A DNA stretch of 64,000 nt from Kamptonema formosum PCC 10802. Its GTDB lineage: Bacteria; Cyanobacteriota; Cyanobacteriia; Cyanobacteriales; Oscillatoriaceae. The DNA lies in NCBI RefSeq assembly GCF_000332335.1, contig NZ_KB235948.1, positions 3,346,181-3,410,180 on the forward strand. The letters are read 5' to 3'. The notes beneath the pieces were generated by a model. That model worked only from the letters and a program-made list of their open reading frames with translations, ran no database searches and was not told the origin of the DNA. Positions 37,179 through 47,242 of this stretch are shown here, piece after piece. The translations under genes were made by a program, and so were the position numbers. Each line of letters opens with the position of its first letter. Position 1 is the stretch's first letter.

Positions 37179-37363
37179 ATCAATTCTTATTTTTTTCTGT
37201 GCTTTGGGAGTGCTTGCCCCCAATACCTGTGCCTGAATTGTAGCGATAACATCCGTCCCCCTCCCCACGGCACCCACTGGATGCTGCTGATTGTGCCGTC
37301 AGGGAAGGTTGACAGCAGCAGACGATTTGCTATCATTAGATAGAGTTGTGCTAGACTTTTTTC

Positions 37364-37960
37364 ATGGCTTGCGTCCTATTGCGCAAAGCAGTTGAATTTT
37401 TTGGACTGCACCCAAAGACTCTCAGGAAGTACGCCGATGAAGGCCAAATCAAAAGCATCCGCACGCCTAATGGGCAGCGCCTCTTTGACGTTGGGGGGAT
37501 GGGAGGGGATTCAGCTTCAACTGCGACTATTTGCTACTGCCGAGTCAGTTCAGCAAAGCAAGGAGACGACCTTACCCGTTAAATCGAATTCATGCCAGAG
37601 CGCTACCCCGGGGCCGAAATCATCCAAGACATCGGCTCAGGACTTAACTTCAGGCGAAAAGGGCTGCGCGCCTTACTGCTCAGGCTTATGCGCGGCGATA
37701 AGCTCACAATTGTGGTTGCCTGCCGTGACAGGCTGTGCTGATTTGGATTCGAGCTGTTTGACTTCATGGTGCAGCAAAACGGTGGAAAACTCCTGGTTCT
37801 CAGCCAACCCCCTCACTGCCCGGAATCCGAAATCAGAGAGGATCTTCTCGCCATCCTCCATGTCTGCCGCTTCGCTCAAGCAAGCTACAGCTGCCGTATG
37901 CACGGGCGATTGCGATATCGCAAGGAAATCTCGGAAGCTCCGGATATTCCCAAGTCCTAG
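37364..37960 (+). pseudogene. tnpA: IS607 serine recombinase TnpA with two nonsense codons
   Basis: The frame encodes a MerR-like helix-turn-helix (VEFFGLHPKTLRKYADEGQI), then the resolvase start ICYCRVSSAKQGDDLTR with the catalytic Ser in RVSS. A TAA at 37580-37582 follows LTR where the family has Gln. The frame continues as IEFMPERYPGAEIIQDIGSG to DRLC, where a TGA at 37739-37741 stands where Arg is expected, then continues FGFELFDFMVQQNGG to DIPKS. Both stops are single C-to-T changes (CAA to TAA, probably CGA to TGA). A short insertion near CRFAQASYSCRMHG is also suspected. Confidence 0.9.
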
Positions 37961-39078
37961 CCAGCGCTCGCTCCTAAGGCAATGGTTTGGCGTGTCCCGA
38001 TATACTTACAATTCGACTTTTAAGCACCTTCAAGAGCCAGGGACAAAGGCAAATTGGATGGCTGTTGCGCCCATCATTATGGGAGCTATGCCTGAATGGG
38101 CAAAGCCCGTGCCTTACCAAATCAAAAAGATTGCCGTGAAGGACGCTTGCACCGCAGTCCGAGAAGCCAAATGCGGATTTGCCAAAGACGGCCAATTTCG
38201 TAAATGCAAGTTCCGCAGCCGCAGGGACAGGCGGCAAACAATTTTCATTCCCAAGTCGGCAATCAGTGAGCGTGGCATTTATTACACGCTCTTGGGAGAG
38301 ATGCGCTTTGCCGTTAGCGCAGCGGCTCCGTCAGGAGCTATCCCTCCCACCAGATTTCAGCGATGGCCGTTTAACGATGGCTTACAGGGAGTATTCCCTG
38401 ATTTGCTCCCAAGAAGTGCAGCCGCTCCAGTCCGAGAACCAAGGGCGGGTGGTTGCCTTAGCTCCCGGTGTCCGCACGTTCATAACCTTCTTCTCTGAAT
38501 CGTCTTGTGTGCCGATTGGCAATGACGCCAACCTGCAAATCCAGAAGCTCTGCTTTAAGCTTGACCGCCTTGTCTCAAAAATTAGCCAAGCCTTGTCAGC
38601 CCAGAAGTGGCGCTTAAGAAAAGCTGCTGGCCGCATTCGCTGCAAAGTGCAGTACCTGGTCAAAGAGCTGCACTACAAGACTGCCAAATTCCTCGTCGAA
38701 CACTTTGACGTAATTCTCCTGCCCAGTTTTGAGTCATCCCAGATGGTGAGCAAGTCCCGGCGCAAAATCAAGTCCAAGACCGTGCGCCAGATGCTGGCCC
38801 TATCTCACGATACGTTCAAGAAGCACTTGGAGTGGAAAGCTTGGGAGACAGGCAAAATCCTCCTGTCCGACATCAATGAAGCCTACACCTCCAAAACTGT
38901 CTCCCCGACTGGTGAGATTGTCAAAATCGGTGGAGCGAGAGTTATTAAGTCCAAAATCGACGGTCGGGTCATGGACAGGGATCTAAATGGTGCTCGCGGG
39001 ATTTTCCTGCGGGCATTGGTTGATACGCTTTGGCTGAGAGCTAGACTCCCAGCTTATGTATTTGGTAGCAACTCTTAG
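37899..39078 (+). pseudogene. tnpB: IS607-associated TnpB, frameshifted and lacking a RuvC Asp
   Basis: The N-terminal part (KLRIFPSPSQRSLLRQWFGV to LLGEMRFA) is in one frame. Near 38311-38342 the frame changes, and the rest (LPPDFSDGRLTMAYREYSL to the stop at 39078) is in another. The junction contains a hairpin-forming stretch (GGCTCC-GTCA-GGAGC) that looks like an inserted short dispersed repeat. The first RuvC motif reads VVALAPGVRTF where TnpB proteins have an Asp in ALDPG, so the nuclease is dead even if reframed; the Glu in LPSFESSQ and Asp in MDRDLNGARG remain. The exact start is uncertain. Confidence 0.85.
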
Positions 39079-39127
39079 GAATTGCTAGCAAAAATGTATC
39101 GGATAAAACTCCAGAGGCTTGTTTCCT

Positions 39128-39607
39128 ATGAATTCCGATAGCGAAGCGGGACGCGACAGTGTGTTTCGACCGAATGCAAGGGTGCCTGCTCCCTGCATCA
39201 TCGACACTGGTACCGTCGTCAACAAGCGAGATATGCTGCGGCTGCTGGCCGATCTGGGCCGGGTTCGCTACAGCCACACGGTAGATGGCCAACTGCAAAG
39301 TCAGGGTGAGGGATACGTGCTGGAGGTTTTTGCCGACCCCATGCGGTCAACCCTCGTGGCTAACCGCGCCCTCTATCTCAATGTCTGCAGTTTTGACTGT
39401 TTAGAACTCCAACAGTCTGACGGGCAAGAGGCTTGTTTCGACCTGATTCAGGAAGGTCGCCAACTGCGGCTGATCGCGCTGTCTGACCCCGTGCGAGAGC
39501 GAGACAGTGGCCAGTTCAGTGCGGCTTCTTTGGAAGCCCTGCTCACTCAAGTGCTCTGCGCCAAGTTGGATGCGGAAATCGACGATTTTGGCTCTTTGCC
39601 ATTCTGA
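39128..39607 (+). CDS. Conserved hypothetical cyanobacterial protein
   Basis: The 159-residue protein contains PAPCIIDTGTVVNKRDMLRLLADLGRVR and SFDCLELQQSDGQEACFDLIQEGRQLRLIALSDP. Mixed alpha/beta pattern, no membrane span and no signal peptide. I do not recognise a named family, although the sequence has the look of a conserved soluble cyanobacterial protein. The ATG at 39128 follows AGAGG; an upstream in-frame TTG is less likely. It begins just after the IS607 remnant. Confidence 0.75.
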   Translation: MNSDSEAGRDSVFRPNARVPAPCIIDTGTVVNKRDMLRLLADLGRVRYSHTVDGQLQSQGEGYVLEVFADPMRSTLVANRALYLNVCSFDCLELQQSDGQEACFDLIQEGRQLRLIALSDPVRERDSGQFSAASLEALLTQVLCAKLDAEIDDFGSLPF

Positions 39608-39941
39608 GGGGTGAGTTGAGAAACTTTACAGTTCCTCGCTGACAATAGGAGTGCCTGGCATGGGGGCAGGCATGGGGCATGGGGCATGGGATTTTCATGG
39701 CTTTTCTCGCTTGTAGCGATTTGTTCCCTTGGGTAGCCAATTTTTCAACGACCGCAAAGCTCCGGCGTCTCTCGATAGTGTTTGTAAACAACAGTGAAAA
39801 AGCCAGAAACCCGGTTCTTTGGTGGGACCTTACATATCAGTTGCCCCAGCACAAGACCGCCGGTCTCTCACCCCCTGCTGGCCTGAACAATTGCTTTATA
39901 AGCAGTTTCTCACTTGACAATTTACCTACTTTCTGTTAATT
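39608..39941. other. Intergenic region upstream of tgt
   Basis: A 334-bp stretch with GGGGCATGG repeats near 39660-39690 and two TTGACA hexamers (39914-39919 and 39946-39951 region). The first may be the -35 of tgt, with a poor -10 (TAATTT) after 16-17 nt. Confidence 0.45.
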
Positions 39942-41063
39942 TTGCTTGACAATTTTAGTTTTCAGTGCGTAAGCTGCTGCAGCCAAACGCAGGCGCGAGC
40001 CGGCGTGTTTATGACTCCCCACGGGCCGGTGGAAACGCCCTGTTTCATGCCGGTGGGAACTGTGGCAACTGTCAAAACTCTCACGCCCGAGCAGTTGCGA
40101 GCCACCGGCGCAACGATGGTGCTGGGAAATACCTATCACCTGCACTTGCAGCCTGGGGAGGGGATTGTGGCGGCTGCCGGTGGGCTGCACCGGTTTATGG
40201 GGTGGGATGGCCCGCTGCTCACGGATTCCGGGGGCTTTCAAGTCTTTAGCTTGAGCCAGCTGCGCCGCATCACCGATGACGGCGTAACGTTTCGCTCGGC
40301 CAGAGATGGCCAGATGATCCACCTCACCCCGGAGCGATCGGTTCAGATTCAAAATCAGCTGGGGGCGGATGTGATTATGGCCTTTGATGAGTGTCCGCCT
40401 TACCCAGCTGCCCGGTCAGAGGTGGAGGTGGCCACGAAGCGGACTTACCAGTGGCTGCTGCGCTGTATTGAGGCCCACCGGCGTCCTGACCAGGCTTTGT
40501 TTGGGATTGTTCAGGGCGGAGCCTATCTCGATTTGCGCGCCGCTGCGGCGAAAGCTCTCAGTGAGCTGGACTTGCCCGGTTACGCGATCGGGGGGGTCAG
40601 TGTGGGGGAGCCAGCAGACCAGATCTCGCACACAGTCGGGCAAACAGCGCCGCTGCTGCCAAAGGAAAAACCCCGCTACCTGATGGGAGTGGGCACTTAC
40701 CGGGAAATGGTCAGGGCTGTGGCTGCCGGTGTGGACATGTTTGACTGCGTGATTCCCACTCGCTGGGCCCGTCACGGGACCGTGATGGTGCGCGGGGAGC
40801 GCTGGAATATTAAGAACGCTCAGTTCCGGGAGGATTTCGCGCCCCTGGACGAGTCCTGCCCCTGCTACACTTGCCGGCACTTCAGCCGCGCTTATCTGTG
40901 CCATCTGGTGCGCGTGCGGGAAGTTCTGGCCTACACGCTGCTGTCCATTCACAACGTCACGGAACTGATTCGCTTCAACCGCCGGATTCGGGACGCTATT
41001 GTGGCCGACCGGTTTGCGGAGGAATTTGCCGGCTGGCTCGGTCGCGAGCCGGCTCATTTATGA
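39942..41063 (+). CDS. tgt: Queuine/preQ1 tRNA-ribosyltransferase (tRNA-guanine transglycosylase)
   Basis: Tgt exchanges guanine 34 of GUN anticodons for preQ1 in queuosine synthesis. The 373-residue protein shows the family order: [23 protein letters not shown], the substrate-site [13 protein letters not shown] with the catalytic Asp, [20 protein letters not shown], the nucleophile region [15 protein letters not shown], and the zinc ligands CPCYTC with downstream Cys and His. The start is probably TTG at 39942, since FSFQ in the family N-terminus lies just after it and no ATG is available. psbK follows 60 bp downstream, an arrangement known from other cyanobacteria. Confidence 0.95.
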   Translation: MLDNFSFQCVSCCSQTQARAGVFMTPHGPVETPCFMPVGTVATVKTLTPEQLRATGATMVLGNTYHLHLQPGEGIVAAAGGLHRFMGWDGPLLTDSGGFQVFSLSQLRRITDDGVTFRSARDGQMIHLTPERSVQIQNQLGADVIMAFDECPPYPAARSEVEVATKRTYQWLLRCIEAHRRPDQALFGIVQGGAYLDLRAAAAKALSELDLPGYAIGGVSVGEPADQISHTVGQTAPLLPKEKPRYLMGVGTYREMVRAVAAGVDMFDCVIPTRWARHGTVMVRGERWNIKNAQFREDFAPLDESCPCYTCRHFSRAYLCHLVRVREVLAYTLLSIHNVTELIRFNRRIRDAIVADRFAEEFAGWLGREPAHL

Positions 41064-41123
41064 GCGGCTCGTGTTAAGATACTTCTCAATTCTTAAAGCT
41101 GTGTTGAAGAGGTAGATTTAGTG

Positions 41124-41261
41124 ATGGAAGCGGCTCTGCTGTTGGCAAAACTGCCGGAAGCTTACTCAATTTTTGACCCCCTGGTGGACGTTCTGCCGAT
41201 TATCCCCGTGTTTTTCCTGCTGCTGGCTTTCGTGTGGCAGGCAGCGGTGGGTTTCCGATAA
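41124..41261 (+). CDS. psbK: Photosystem II reaction center protein K
   Basis: PsbK is a small single-span subunit at the edge of the PSII core in the thylakoid, near CP43. The 45-residue product starts [20 protein letters not shown] and continues [20 protein letters not shown], ending AVGFR. The conserved KLPEAY at the processing site and the span ending WQAAVGFR are diagnostic. An alternative GTG start lies one codon upstream (41121). AGAGG at about 41108 serves as ribosome site. Confidence 0.97.
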   Translation: MEAALLLAKLPEAYSIFDPLVDVLPIIPVFFLLLAFVWQAAVGFR

Positions 41262-41453
41262 ATCCCGCGCAGGCATTGGCTGGGGGGTGGGGGCGGTCGA
41301 TTGGGCCAGGCAAGCTGGGGGAGGGCAGAAGAAACAGCTTTTCTGTTGCCATCCCGAACCCTGCGGTGGCTTTTCGATCTCACAGAGGCGATCTCTCGCG
41401 TCTGTGCAAGAGTCAGCCTCTCCCCCGCTCCCATCCCATCTCCCCCCGGACCG

Positions 41454-42029
41454 CTATTTGGCGCGGGAGCCAATCGCTTTCTGGAATGCCGGTCGCTCTG
41501 ACAGGCGTTTGATGCAGTCCAAAACAGCTGGGTAAGCGCTCAGGTCCAGTTTGAGCATCATGGGGATGTAGGCTAGAATTGACCCCACTGCCACATCTGC
41601 TACTGTAAACTCCTCGCCGGTCAGGAAGGGCTGGCGCTCGAAAATTTCATTGAGCGGCGTCAGCAAGCGGGGCGTTTCCCGCTCTCGGCTGGCTTCGATA
41701 AAGATCCCTGGCCCTAGGGTGGCATTGGCAAATAGCACCCACTGGGTTATTTCAGCTTGCTTCTCCACAGAAGCGGGCATTTTGCCATATTTGCTGGCTA
41801 AATAAAGCAGAATTGCGCCAGACTCCCAGAGTTTCAAGTCGCCATCGACGATGGCGGGGACTTTCCCCATGGGGTTGATGGCGAGGAATTCTGGTTCTCG
41901 GTTGGCACCGGCTTGCAGGTCGAGCAAGACAAATTCGTAAGGAACTTGAAGTTCTTCCAAGTACCACTGGACAATCGAGGCGCGGCTGCGAGCACCGCCA
42001 TACAGTTTCAGCACGGCTATATTTTTCAC
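41454..42029 (-). CDS. Glutathione S-transferase family protein
   Basis: The 191-residue protein has the thioredoxin-like N-terminal domain (LYGGARSRASIVQWYLEEL, then NPMGKVPAIVDGDLKLWESGAI with the cis-Pro and the Glu-Ser that bind glutathione) and the all-helical C-terminal domain (FLTGEEFTVADVAVGSIL with the N-capping box). The substrate is unknown. The start is GTG at 42029 after ACAG. It is convergent with psbK across about 190 bp of GC-rich sequence. Confidence 0.93.
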   Translation of the reverse strand: MKNIAVLKLYGGARSRASIVQWYLEELQVPYEFVLLDLQAGANREPEFLAINPMGKVPAIVDGDLKLWESGAILLYLASKYGKMPASVEKQAEITQWVLFANATLGPGIFIEASRERETPRLLTPLNEIFERQPFLTGEEFTVADVAVGSILAYIPMMLKLDLSAYPAVLDCIKRLSERPAFQKAIGSRAK

Positions 42030-42600
42030 CTGTAACTACCCATTCAGATGTTAAGCCAATTGCGGCGCTCCTGGCGGCAGGGGCTGTCGCTACCGGGTCG
42101 GGCCGGGAACTGCTGCGCGTCTCTTTGACTTTTGGGCTTTTTGATGAGTGTACAGCAGTATTCCTTTAAATAAAAGAGGGATGTTTATAGGAATTAATAT
42201 TACAGCAGCGCCAGCGGAGCTGCTGTAACGAAATGTAAAAACCAGTAAGATTGTTTAATTAGTTTTTATAACATTGAGCGCTGGCAGCTCGGGGGAGTTG
42301 CAGGGGGTTTGGTCAGCAGCCGAACTCGAACCGCTTGTGACTGACAGGCAGTGGCCGCACAAGTCTCTCCTCTTGACAATTGCAAATTAAGAACAAAGAA
42401 TGAAAAAAAGATTAACAGCCGGTCGCGGGCGCGTCAGTGAGAGGGGGGAACTGAAAAGGAGCGCGAAATCACGGATGCTGTCTGGGTTGGGTGCGGTGTA
42501 ATCTGGATCAGACACAGTTAGCAGGGAGCGAGGGAGTTTGATGGGTCTAATTGTTTTGTTAATTTAGAACGCCATCGATCTAGAGATTAGCGCGAGTGAA
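42030..42600. other. Intergenic region between divergent GST and kinase genes
   Basis: A 571-bp region without a supported gene or tandem repeat. It should contain promoters for both flanking genes; none was convincing. Confidence 0.5.
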
Positions 42601-44967
42601 ATGGGAACTCTGTTTGTAGGTTCGGGCGATGTGCTATGTGCCGAGGATGGCACCTGGGGCGATCTAATGCCGGATAAATTCGCAGAAAACAACTCAGGTC
42701 GGCAGAGAACTGGCCAAGAGCCGCCGGAAGAGCCAGTATATTCACGGAGAACCGGTGAAAATGCTGGAAAGGGTCTGGCGGAAGGGAGCGGGCTGGCCCC
42801 AAAGGCTGAGCTGGACGGTTCTGGATCGAAAAGGGGAAGGAAACCCGTGTCTCAGCACAATATTAAAACAAGCGGAATAGCGCCAGTGATGGCAGAACCT
42901 TTCAGGGCACAGTGTGCCGGCGCTGCTGAACTGGTTCCCGCACAGACCCACTGGGCCCAACTCACGCAGTCTCGATCGGATGCCGCTGATTTAGAGCGAC
43001 AAATTGCCCAGATAATCCGCACCGCCGCCTGTGCGGAAACCTTGCTCAGCGGGGTGGCAACCGCCGTGGGGCAAGCGTTTCAGGCAGACGGCTGTTTGGT
43101 TGCGGTTCAGCAGAGCCTAAACTCAGCCACGACTCAAACGCTGCACGCATATCCTTGCCGCCTGCAAGCGGTGCTGTCCGAGGTGGCGATCCCTCGCGCC
43201 GGTGCCCCCCTGTCCGCTCTCGGGCGGGCTGAGGGCGAACTCTTGGCCATTGGTGACCTGGAGGCCACTTCGGAGCAGGGCTGCAGGCTTGATGTGTGGC
43301 AAGCGCTGCAAGTCAGGGCGGTTTTGGGCATCAGAACGCAGTTTCAGGGTCAGGTGAATGGGGAGATTATTGTGATGCGAGCGCAGCCATACTGCTGGAC
43401 AGATCCAGAAAGGGAATTACTCAAATCAGTGTCAGACTCTGTGGCGATAGCCATCTCTCAAGTGGTGCACAACAGGGAGATCGGGTCTTTACAGGGGCAG
43501 GTGAGTGCCTTCGCTCAACACCGCACCCTGATCAACCAGTTAACTGTGGCTATCCATAACGCCCTCGACCTGAACCAGATTTTTCAAATGGCCATAGATG
43601 GGATTGCCCAAACCCTCCGGGTGGCAAGAGGTGCGATCCTGATGCTGAAATATGCAGACCCCCTGTTCGCCACCCGTCAGCCGGCGGCGCAGGCAAAACG
43701 CATTCCCAAGGCTAAGGCGACGATAGTTTGCCAGGTGTTGGGTGCCGGTGAGGGGCCAGAGCGGGCCAATCCCCAGCCTCAACCGGCAGGCGCGATATCA
43801 AACCAGTCCTTCTGGCTGTCGGAGTGCGCTCTGTTCCAGCAAGCCTTCACAGAGGCTCCCAGACCACTGGCGATCCCCAACTTTGGCGAGGCCATCGGCG
43901 CGGACTCACAGCTCAGTGTGGCCTCGATCTTCACTCCAGAGGTGATGCCGGCCCTGCTTTTAGTCCCCTTGGTGGGGGGCACCAGCAAAGGGCCGGCTGC
44001 CGCCACCGTTCTGGGCTTCTTGCTGCTGCAACACTCCCAGCCCCGTCTGTGGGCCGCAGAGGAATTGGAACTGGTAGAATTAGTCGGGGCCCAACTGAGC
44101 ACCGCTATTATCCAGAGCCAGACCATCCAGCACGTGCAAGCCCTCGTTGAGGAGCGCACCTCTCAGCTGCAGCGCAGTCTGGAAGTTCAAGCGAAACTCT
44201 ACGAAAAAACCCGCCAGCAAATCGACCAGCTGCGCCGGCTCAACCAGCTCAAGGACGAATTCCTCTCGACCATGAGTCACGAGCTGCGGACTCCCCTGAC
44301 CAGCATGACCCTGGCCATCCGCATGCTGCGCCAGCCCGGCCTGCCGGCAGAGAAGCGCGACAGGTATTTGGATATTTTGGAGCAGCAGTGCAACCAGGAA
44401 ACCAATCTGATTAATGACTTGCTGGCGCTGCAGAAGCTGGAGTCGCAAAAAGTGCCGGTGCATGTGGAAAAAATTGACATCAAAGATTTAATCGCTGAGT
44501 TAGTCCAGTCTTTTGAGGAGAGCTGGGCCGATAAGGGATTGAAGCTGGCGGTGGATTTGCCCAAGCTATCGCTGAAACTCCAGACGGACAGGGACAGCTT
44601 GCAGCGCATCCTGCAAGAGCTGCTGACGAATGCCGGCAAATACTCCGCACCGGGAACGACTGCGGTTTTGCGCGGCTACCACCAATCCTATCAAAATATC
44701 CCTCAAATTGTCCTCAGCCTCTCTAACACCGGCCCGGGGATCTCCCCAGAAGAGTTACCCTATATCTTTGATAAGTTCCGCCGGGGACAGGGGGTGACCG
44801 ACCAGGCAATTGCCGGCACCGGCTTGGGTCTGGCTCTGGTCAAGTGCCTGGTCGGGCACGTCAATGGTGCGATTGAGGTTTCCAGCAGCCCCCTGGAGGG
44901 CTCGACCTCTTGGGAAACCTGCTTCACCCTGACTTTACCCCAGATCCTGGACACCACAAAGGTCTGA
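42601..44967 (+). CDS. GAF-domain sensor histidine kinase
   Basis: The 788-residue soluble kinase has a variable N-terminus (1-120), two GAF-like sensor regions (about 135-285 and 310-500), a short coiled coil (VEERTSQLQRSLEVQAKLYE), a HisKA domain (KDEFLSTMSHELRTPLTSMT with the phospho-His, about 560) and a HATPase domain with the N box (LQELLTNAGKYS), GPGISPEELPYIFDKF and GTGLGLALVK. No receiver domain is fused and no response regulator is adjacent. The GAF regions lack an obvious chromophore Cys in a phytochrome context. An alternative start is the ATG of MPDKFAE. Confidence 0.9.
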   Translation: MGTLFVGSGDVLCAEDGTWGDLMPDKFAENNSGRQRTGQEPPEEPVYSRRTGENAGKGLAEGSGLAPKAELDGSGSKRGRKPVSQHNIKTSGIAPVMAEPFRAQCAGAAELVPAQTHWAQLTQSRSDAADLERQIAQIIRTAACAETLLSGVATAVGQAFQADGCLVAVQQSLNSATTQTLHAYPCRLQAVLSEVAIPRAGAPLSALGRAEGELLAIGDLEATSEQGCRLDVWQALQVRAVLGIRTQFQGQVNGEIIVMRAQPYCWTDPERELLKSVSDSVAIAISQVVHNREIGSLQGQVSAFAQHRTLINQLTVAIHNALDLNQIFQMAIDGIAQTLRVARGAILMLKYADPLFATRQPAAQAKRIPKAKATIVCQVLGAGEGPERANPQPQPAGAISNQSFWLSECALFQQAFTEAPRPLAIPNFGEAIGADSQLSVASIFTPEVMPALLLVPLVGGTSKGPAAATVLGFLLLQHSQPRLWAAEELELVELVGAQLSTAIIQSQTIQHVQALVEERTSQLQRSLEVQAKLYEKTRQQIDQLRRLNQLKDEFLSTMSHELRTPLTSMTLAIRMLRQPGLPAEKRDRYLDILEQQCNQETNLINDLLALQKLESQKVPVHVEKIDIKDLIAELVQSFEESWADKGLKLAVDLPKLSLKLQTDRDSLQRILQELLTNAGKYSAPGTTAVLRGYHQSYQNIPQIVLSLSNTGPGISPEELPYIFDKFRRGQGVTDQAIAGTGLGLALVKCLVGHVNGAIEVSSSPLEGSTSWETCFTLTLPQILDTTKV

Positions 44968-45111
44968 AGCTCTGGAAACCCCCTCCCCGCACACCGGAGG
45001 GGGATTTTTGCAGCGGAGTTCACCCCACTGTAGCGATTCGGATTTGTGAGAGTTATTTTTTAAATAAACCGCCGCCGTCAAGGAACGCCAAGGAAAGAGA
45101 AGAGGGAGAAT

Positions 45112-45139
45112 TTTACAAATCATTGAAAAGTGTTATAAT
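45112..45139 (+). promoter_or_regulatory. Predicted promoter of the ubiB-family gene
   Basis: TTTACA (45112-45117, 5 of 6 consensus) and a perfect TATAAT (45134-45139) are 16 nt apart. Transcription would begin near 45147, about 40 nt before the ATG at 45188. This argues against the longer frame that opens at a GTG overlapping the -10 box. Confidence 0.7.
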
Positions 45140-45187
45140 GTGCGGCGGGAAAATAATGCCGGTGGGCCAACTCTAAGAATAAACCGT

Positions 45188-46867
45188 ATGCTCGTAAAAG
45201 CAGCGCCTAAGCCTCTTCGCTGGCAAAGGCCCAGATATTCTCCGCTGGCGCGTCAGAGAGACGTTTTTGCTGCGGCAGGGAAGTTCATGTTCTACTTGTG
45301 GTGGGATGGGATAACTGGAAACAGTTCCCCCACTCAGAGAAAGCGTCGGGCGGAGTGGTTAGTTCGCACTCTGCTCCATTTAGGGCCGACTTTTATTAAA
45401 ATTGGTCAGGCGCTGTCTACCCGCGCGGATATTCTTCCTTTAGAATATGTGGAGGAGTTGGCGAAGTTACAGGATAGCGTGCCGCCATTTAGTGCTGAAG
45501 AAGCTATCGCTATCATTGAATCTGAACTGGGCAGCTCTATCAACGCTCTGTATCGGGATTTTGACCGGTTTCCCATTGCTGCAGCTAGCTTGGGTCAGGT
45601 GCACAAGGCGCGGCTGCACACGGGGGAAGATGTGGTCGTGAAAGTGCAGCGTCCCGGATTGAAAAAGTTATTTGATGTGGACGTGAAAGCTGTGCGCAAA
45701 GTCATGCGCTTCTGCCAGCGGCATTTTAAAGAGATAAGAAAGTATGACTTGGAGGCTATTTATGATGAGTTCTTTTATATCCTCTATCAGGAAATAGACT
45801 ACATCCAAGAAGGGAAGAATGCCGACCGCTTTCGAGCGAACTTCAGCGGCTACTCCCGGATTGTTGTGCCCAAAGTCTTCTGGCGGCACACGACTTCAAA
45901 GGTGCTGACGATAGAATATCTGCCGGGAATTAAGGTGGATGACCGGCAAACTCTGGAAGCCTGTGGCGTAGATGTTAAGAAGCTCAACCAGCTAGGAATT
46001 TGCTGCTATTTGAAGCAGCTGTTGCAGGATGGCTTCTTCCAAGCTGACCCCCATCCGGGAAATCTGGCTGTGACTCCTGATGGCAGTCTGGTTTTTTATG
46101 ACTTTGGGATGATGGCAGAGGTGAAGGCGCTGGCAAAAGAACAGATGATTAAAACGTTCTTTGCTGTGCTGCGAAAGGATACGGATACTGTGGTGGATAC
46201 GCTGATTCGCATGGGGCTGATTGAGCCGGTTTCGGATATGATGCCGGTGCGCCGCCTGATTTCCTTCCTGCTGGAAAAGTTTACAGAAAAGCCTGTAGAT
46301 TTTCAGGCTTTTAATGAAATCAAGAGCGAACTGTACGTGATGTTCGAGCAGCAGCCTTTTCGCTTGCCGGCACAGATGACCTTTATTTTGAAGTCACTGA
46401 CGACTCTCGACGGCATCGCTCGCTCGCTAGATCCGGAATACAGCATTGTCGCCGCCGCTCAGCCTTTTGTGAAAAGTGTCACGGTGGCTCAAGGACAGGG
46501 AAAGGCGCTAGGAGAACTGGCAAGACAAGCGCGGGAGTTCATCAGATATCGGTTGCAGCAGCCCAGTACGGCGGAAGTTTTAATGCGGCGCTTGGAAGAG
46601 CGCATTGAGCGGGGCGAGTTGGTGGTGCGCGTGCGAGCGCTGGAGACTGAACGCACTCTCAAACGCATTAATATAGCCCTGAAAAGTTTGATTTATGCCT
46701 GTTTGACTGGATTTACTTTGCTCTCTGGTGCGGTGCTGGTTGTCGGGGGTTTCAAAGCCGGCGCTTTTGCGGCTTTTTCCCTCTCTGGAGCGGGTTTTTT
46801 GGCTTTGCTTCGCTCTTTAATCGATTTGGCGGTTAAGGAAAAACTGGACAAGCTGGCTGAGAAATAA
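45188..46867 (+). CDS. ABC1/AarF/UbiB family atypical kinase
   Basis: UbiB-type proteins are ATP-binding kinase-like proteins needed for quinone or prenyl-lipid homeostasis. The 559-residue protein shows the family marker LGPTFIKIGQALSTRADILP (KxGQ motif), the Ala-rich nucleotide loop AAASLGQVHKARL, VVKVQRPG with the invariant Lys, QEIDYIQEGKNADRF, the catalytic stretch GFFQADPHPGNLAV, and the metal-binding FYDFGMM. Two C-terminal transmembrane segments (about 495-545) anchor it. The start is chosen from the promoter and from family N-termini (LRWQRPRYSPL). Confidence 0.93.
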   Translation: MLVKAAPKPLRWQRPRYSPLARQRDVFAAAGKFMFYLWWDGITGNSSPTQRKRRAEWLVRTLLHLGPTFIKIGQALSTRADILPLEYVEELAKLQDSVPPFSAEEAIAIIESELGSSINALYRDFDRFPIAAASLGQVHKARLHTGEDVVVKVQRPGLKKLFDVDVKAVRKVMRFCQRHFKEIRKYDLEAIYDEFFYILYQEIDYIQEGKNADRFRANFSGYSRIVVPKVFWRHTTSKVLTIEYLPGIKVDDRQTLEACGVDVKKLNQLGICCYLKQLLQDGFFQADPHPGNLAVTPDGSLVFYDFGMMAEVKALAKEQMIKTFFAVLRKDTDTVVDTLIRMGLIEPVSDMMPVRRLISFLLEKFTEKPVDFQAFNEIKSELYVMFEQQPFRLPAQMTFILKSLTTLDGIARSLDPEYSIVAAAQPFVKSVTVAQGQGKALGELARQAREFIRYRLQQPSTAEVLMRRLEERIERGELVVRVRALETERTLKRINIALKSLIYACLTGFTLLSGAVLVVGGFKAGAFAAFSLSGAGFLALLRSLIDLAVKEKLDKLAEK

Positions 46868-47021
46868 ATTTTGGCGCATGGGGCATTGGGCATAGAGCAT
46901 AGGGCATTGACTCAGCGGCGTCTGTCAGGTTTTAGGGCAAAGCCAATGCCAAATGCCCAATACCCACCAATGCAAAATGGCCATTGGCAAATTGTCAATA
47001 GCCATTTTGCAAATTTTTAAA

Positions 47022-47094
47022 TACCCCCAGGGGAATTCGAATCCCCGTCGCCTCCGTGAAAGGGAGGTGTCCTAGGCCTCTAGACGATGGGGGC
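47022..47094 (-). tRNA. trnE: tRNA-Glu (anticodon UUC)
   Basis: The 73-nt sequence folds into a full cloverleaf: acceptor GCCCCCA with TGGGGGT (one G-U), anticodon stem CCTCC with GGAGG around the loop CTTTCAC (anticodon TTC), and a T arm with loop TTCGAAT. The 3' CCA is not encoded. In cyanobacteria this tRNA also supplies glutamate for tetrapyrrole synthesis. Confidence 0.98.
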
Positions 47095-47242
47095 GCGTCG
47101 CTGACTCCCTGTTGGGAGGGCGCTTGTCTCGCACCTTTTATACCTTAACCAATCTCACCGGCTCTGTCAATACTTTTTCTGAGAATTTTTCAAAAAATTT
47201 TTTCGGGCCTTCTGCGAGCTGGCCGACCGGCCATTGGCCACG

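Larger units (their letters stand above)
37364..39078 (+). mobile_element. Decayed IS607-type insertion sequence (tnpA plus tnpB)
   Basis: A MerR-type helix-turn-helix serine recombinase (tnpA) is followed with overlap by a tnpB, the standard IS607 arrangement. Both genes are inactivated. IS607 elements have no terminal inverted repeats, so exact ends cannot be set from the sequence. The coordinates cover the coding part only. Confidence 0.88.

Noticed and set aside
37899-39078. Nuclease-dead TnpB acting as an RNA-guided repressor
   Set aside because: The RuvC Asp is lost, but the gene is also frameshifted and its tnpA partner carries two stops, so decay is the simpler reading.
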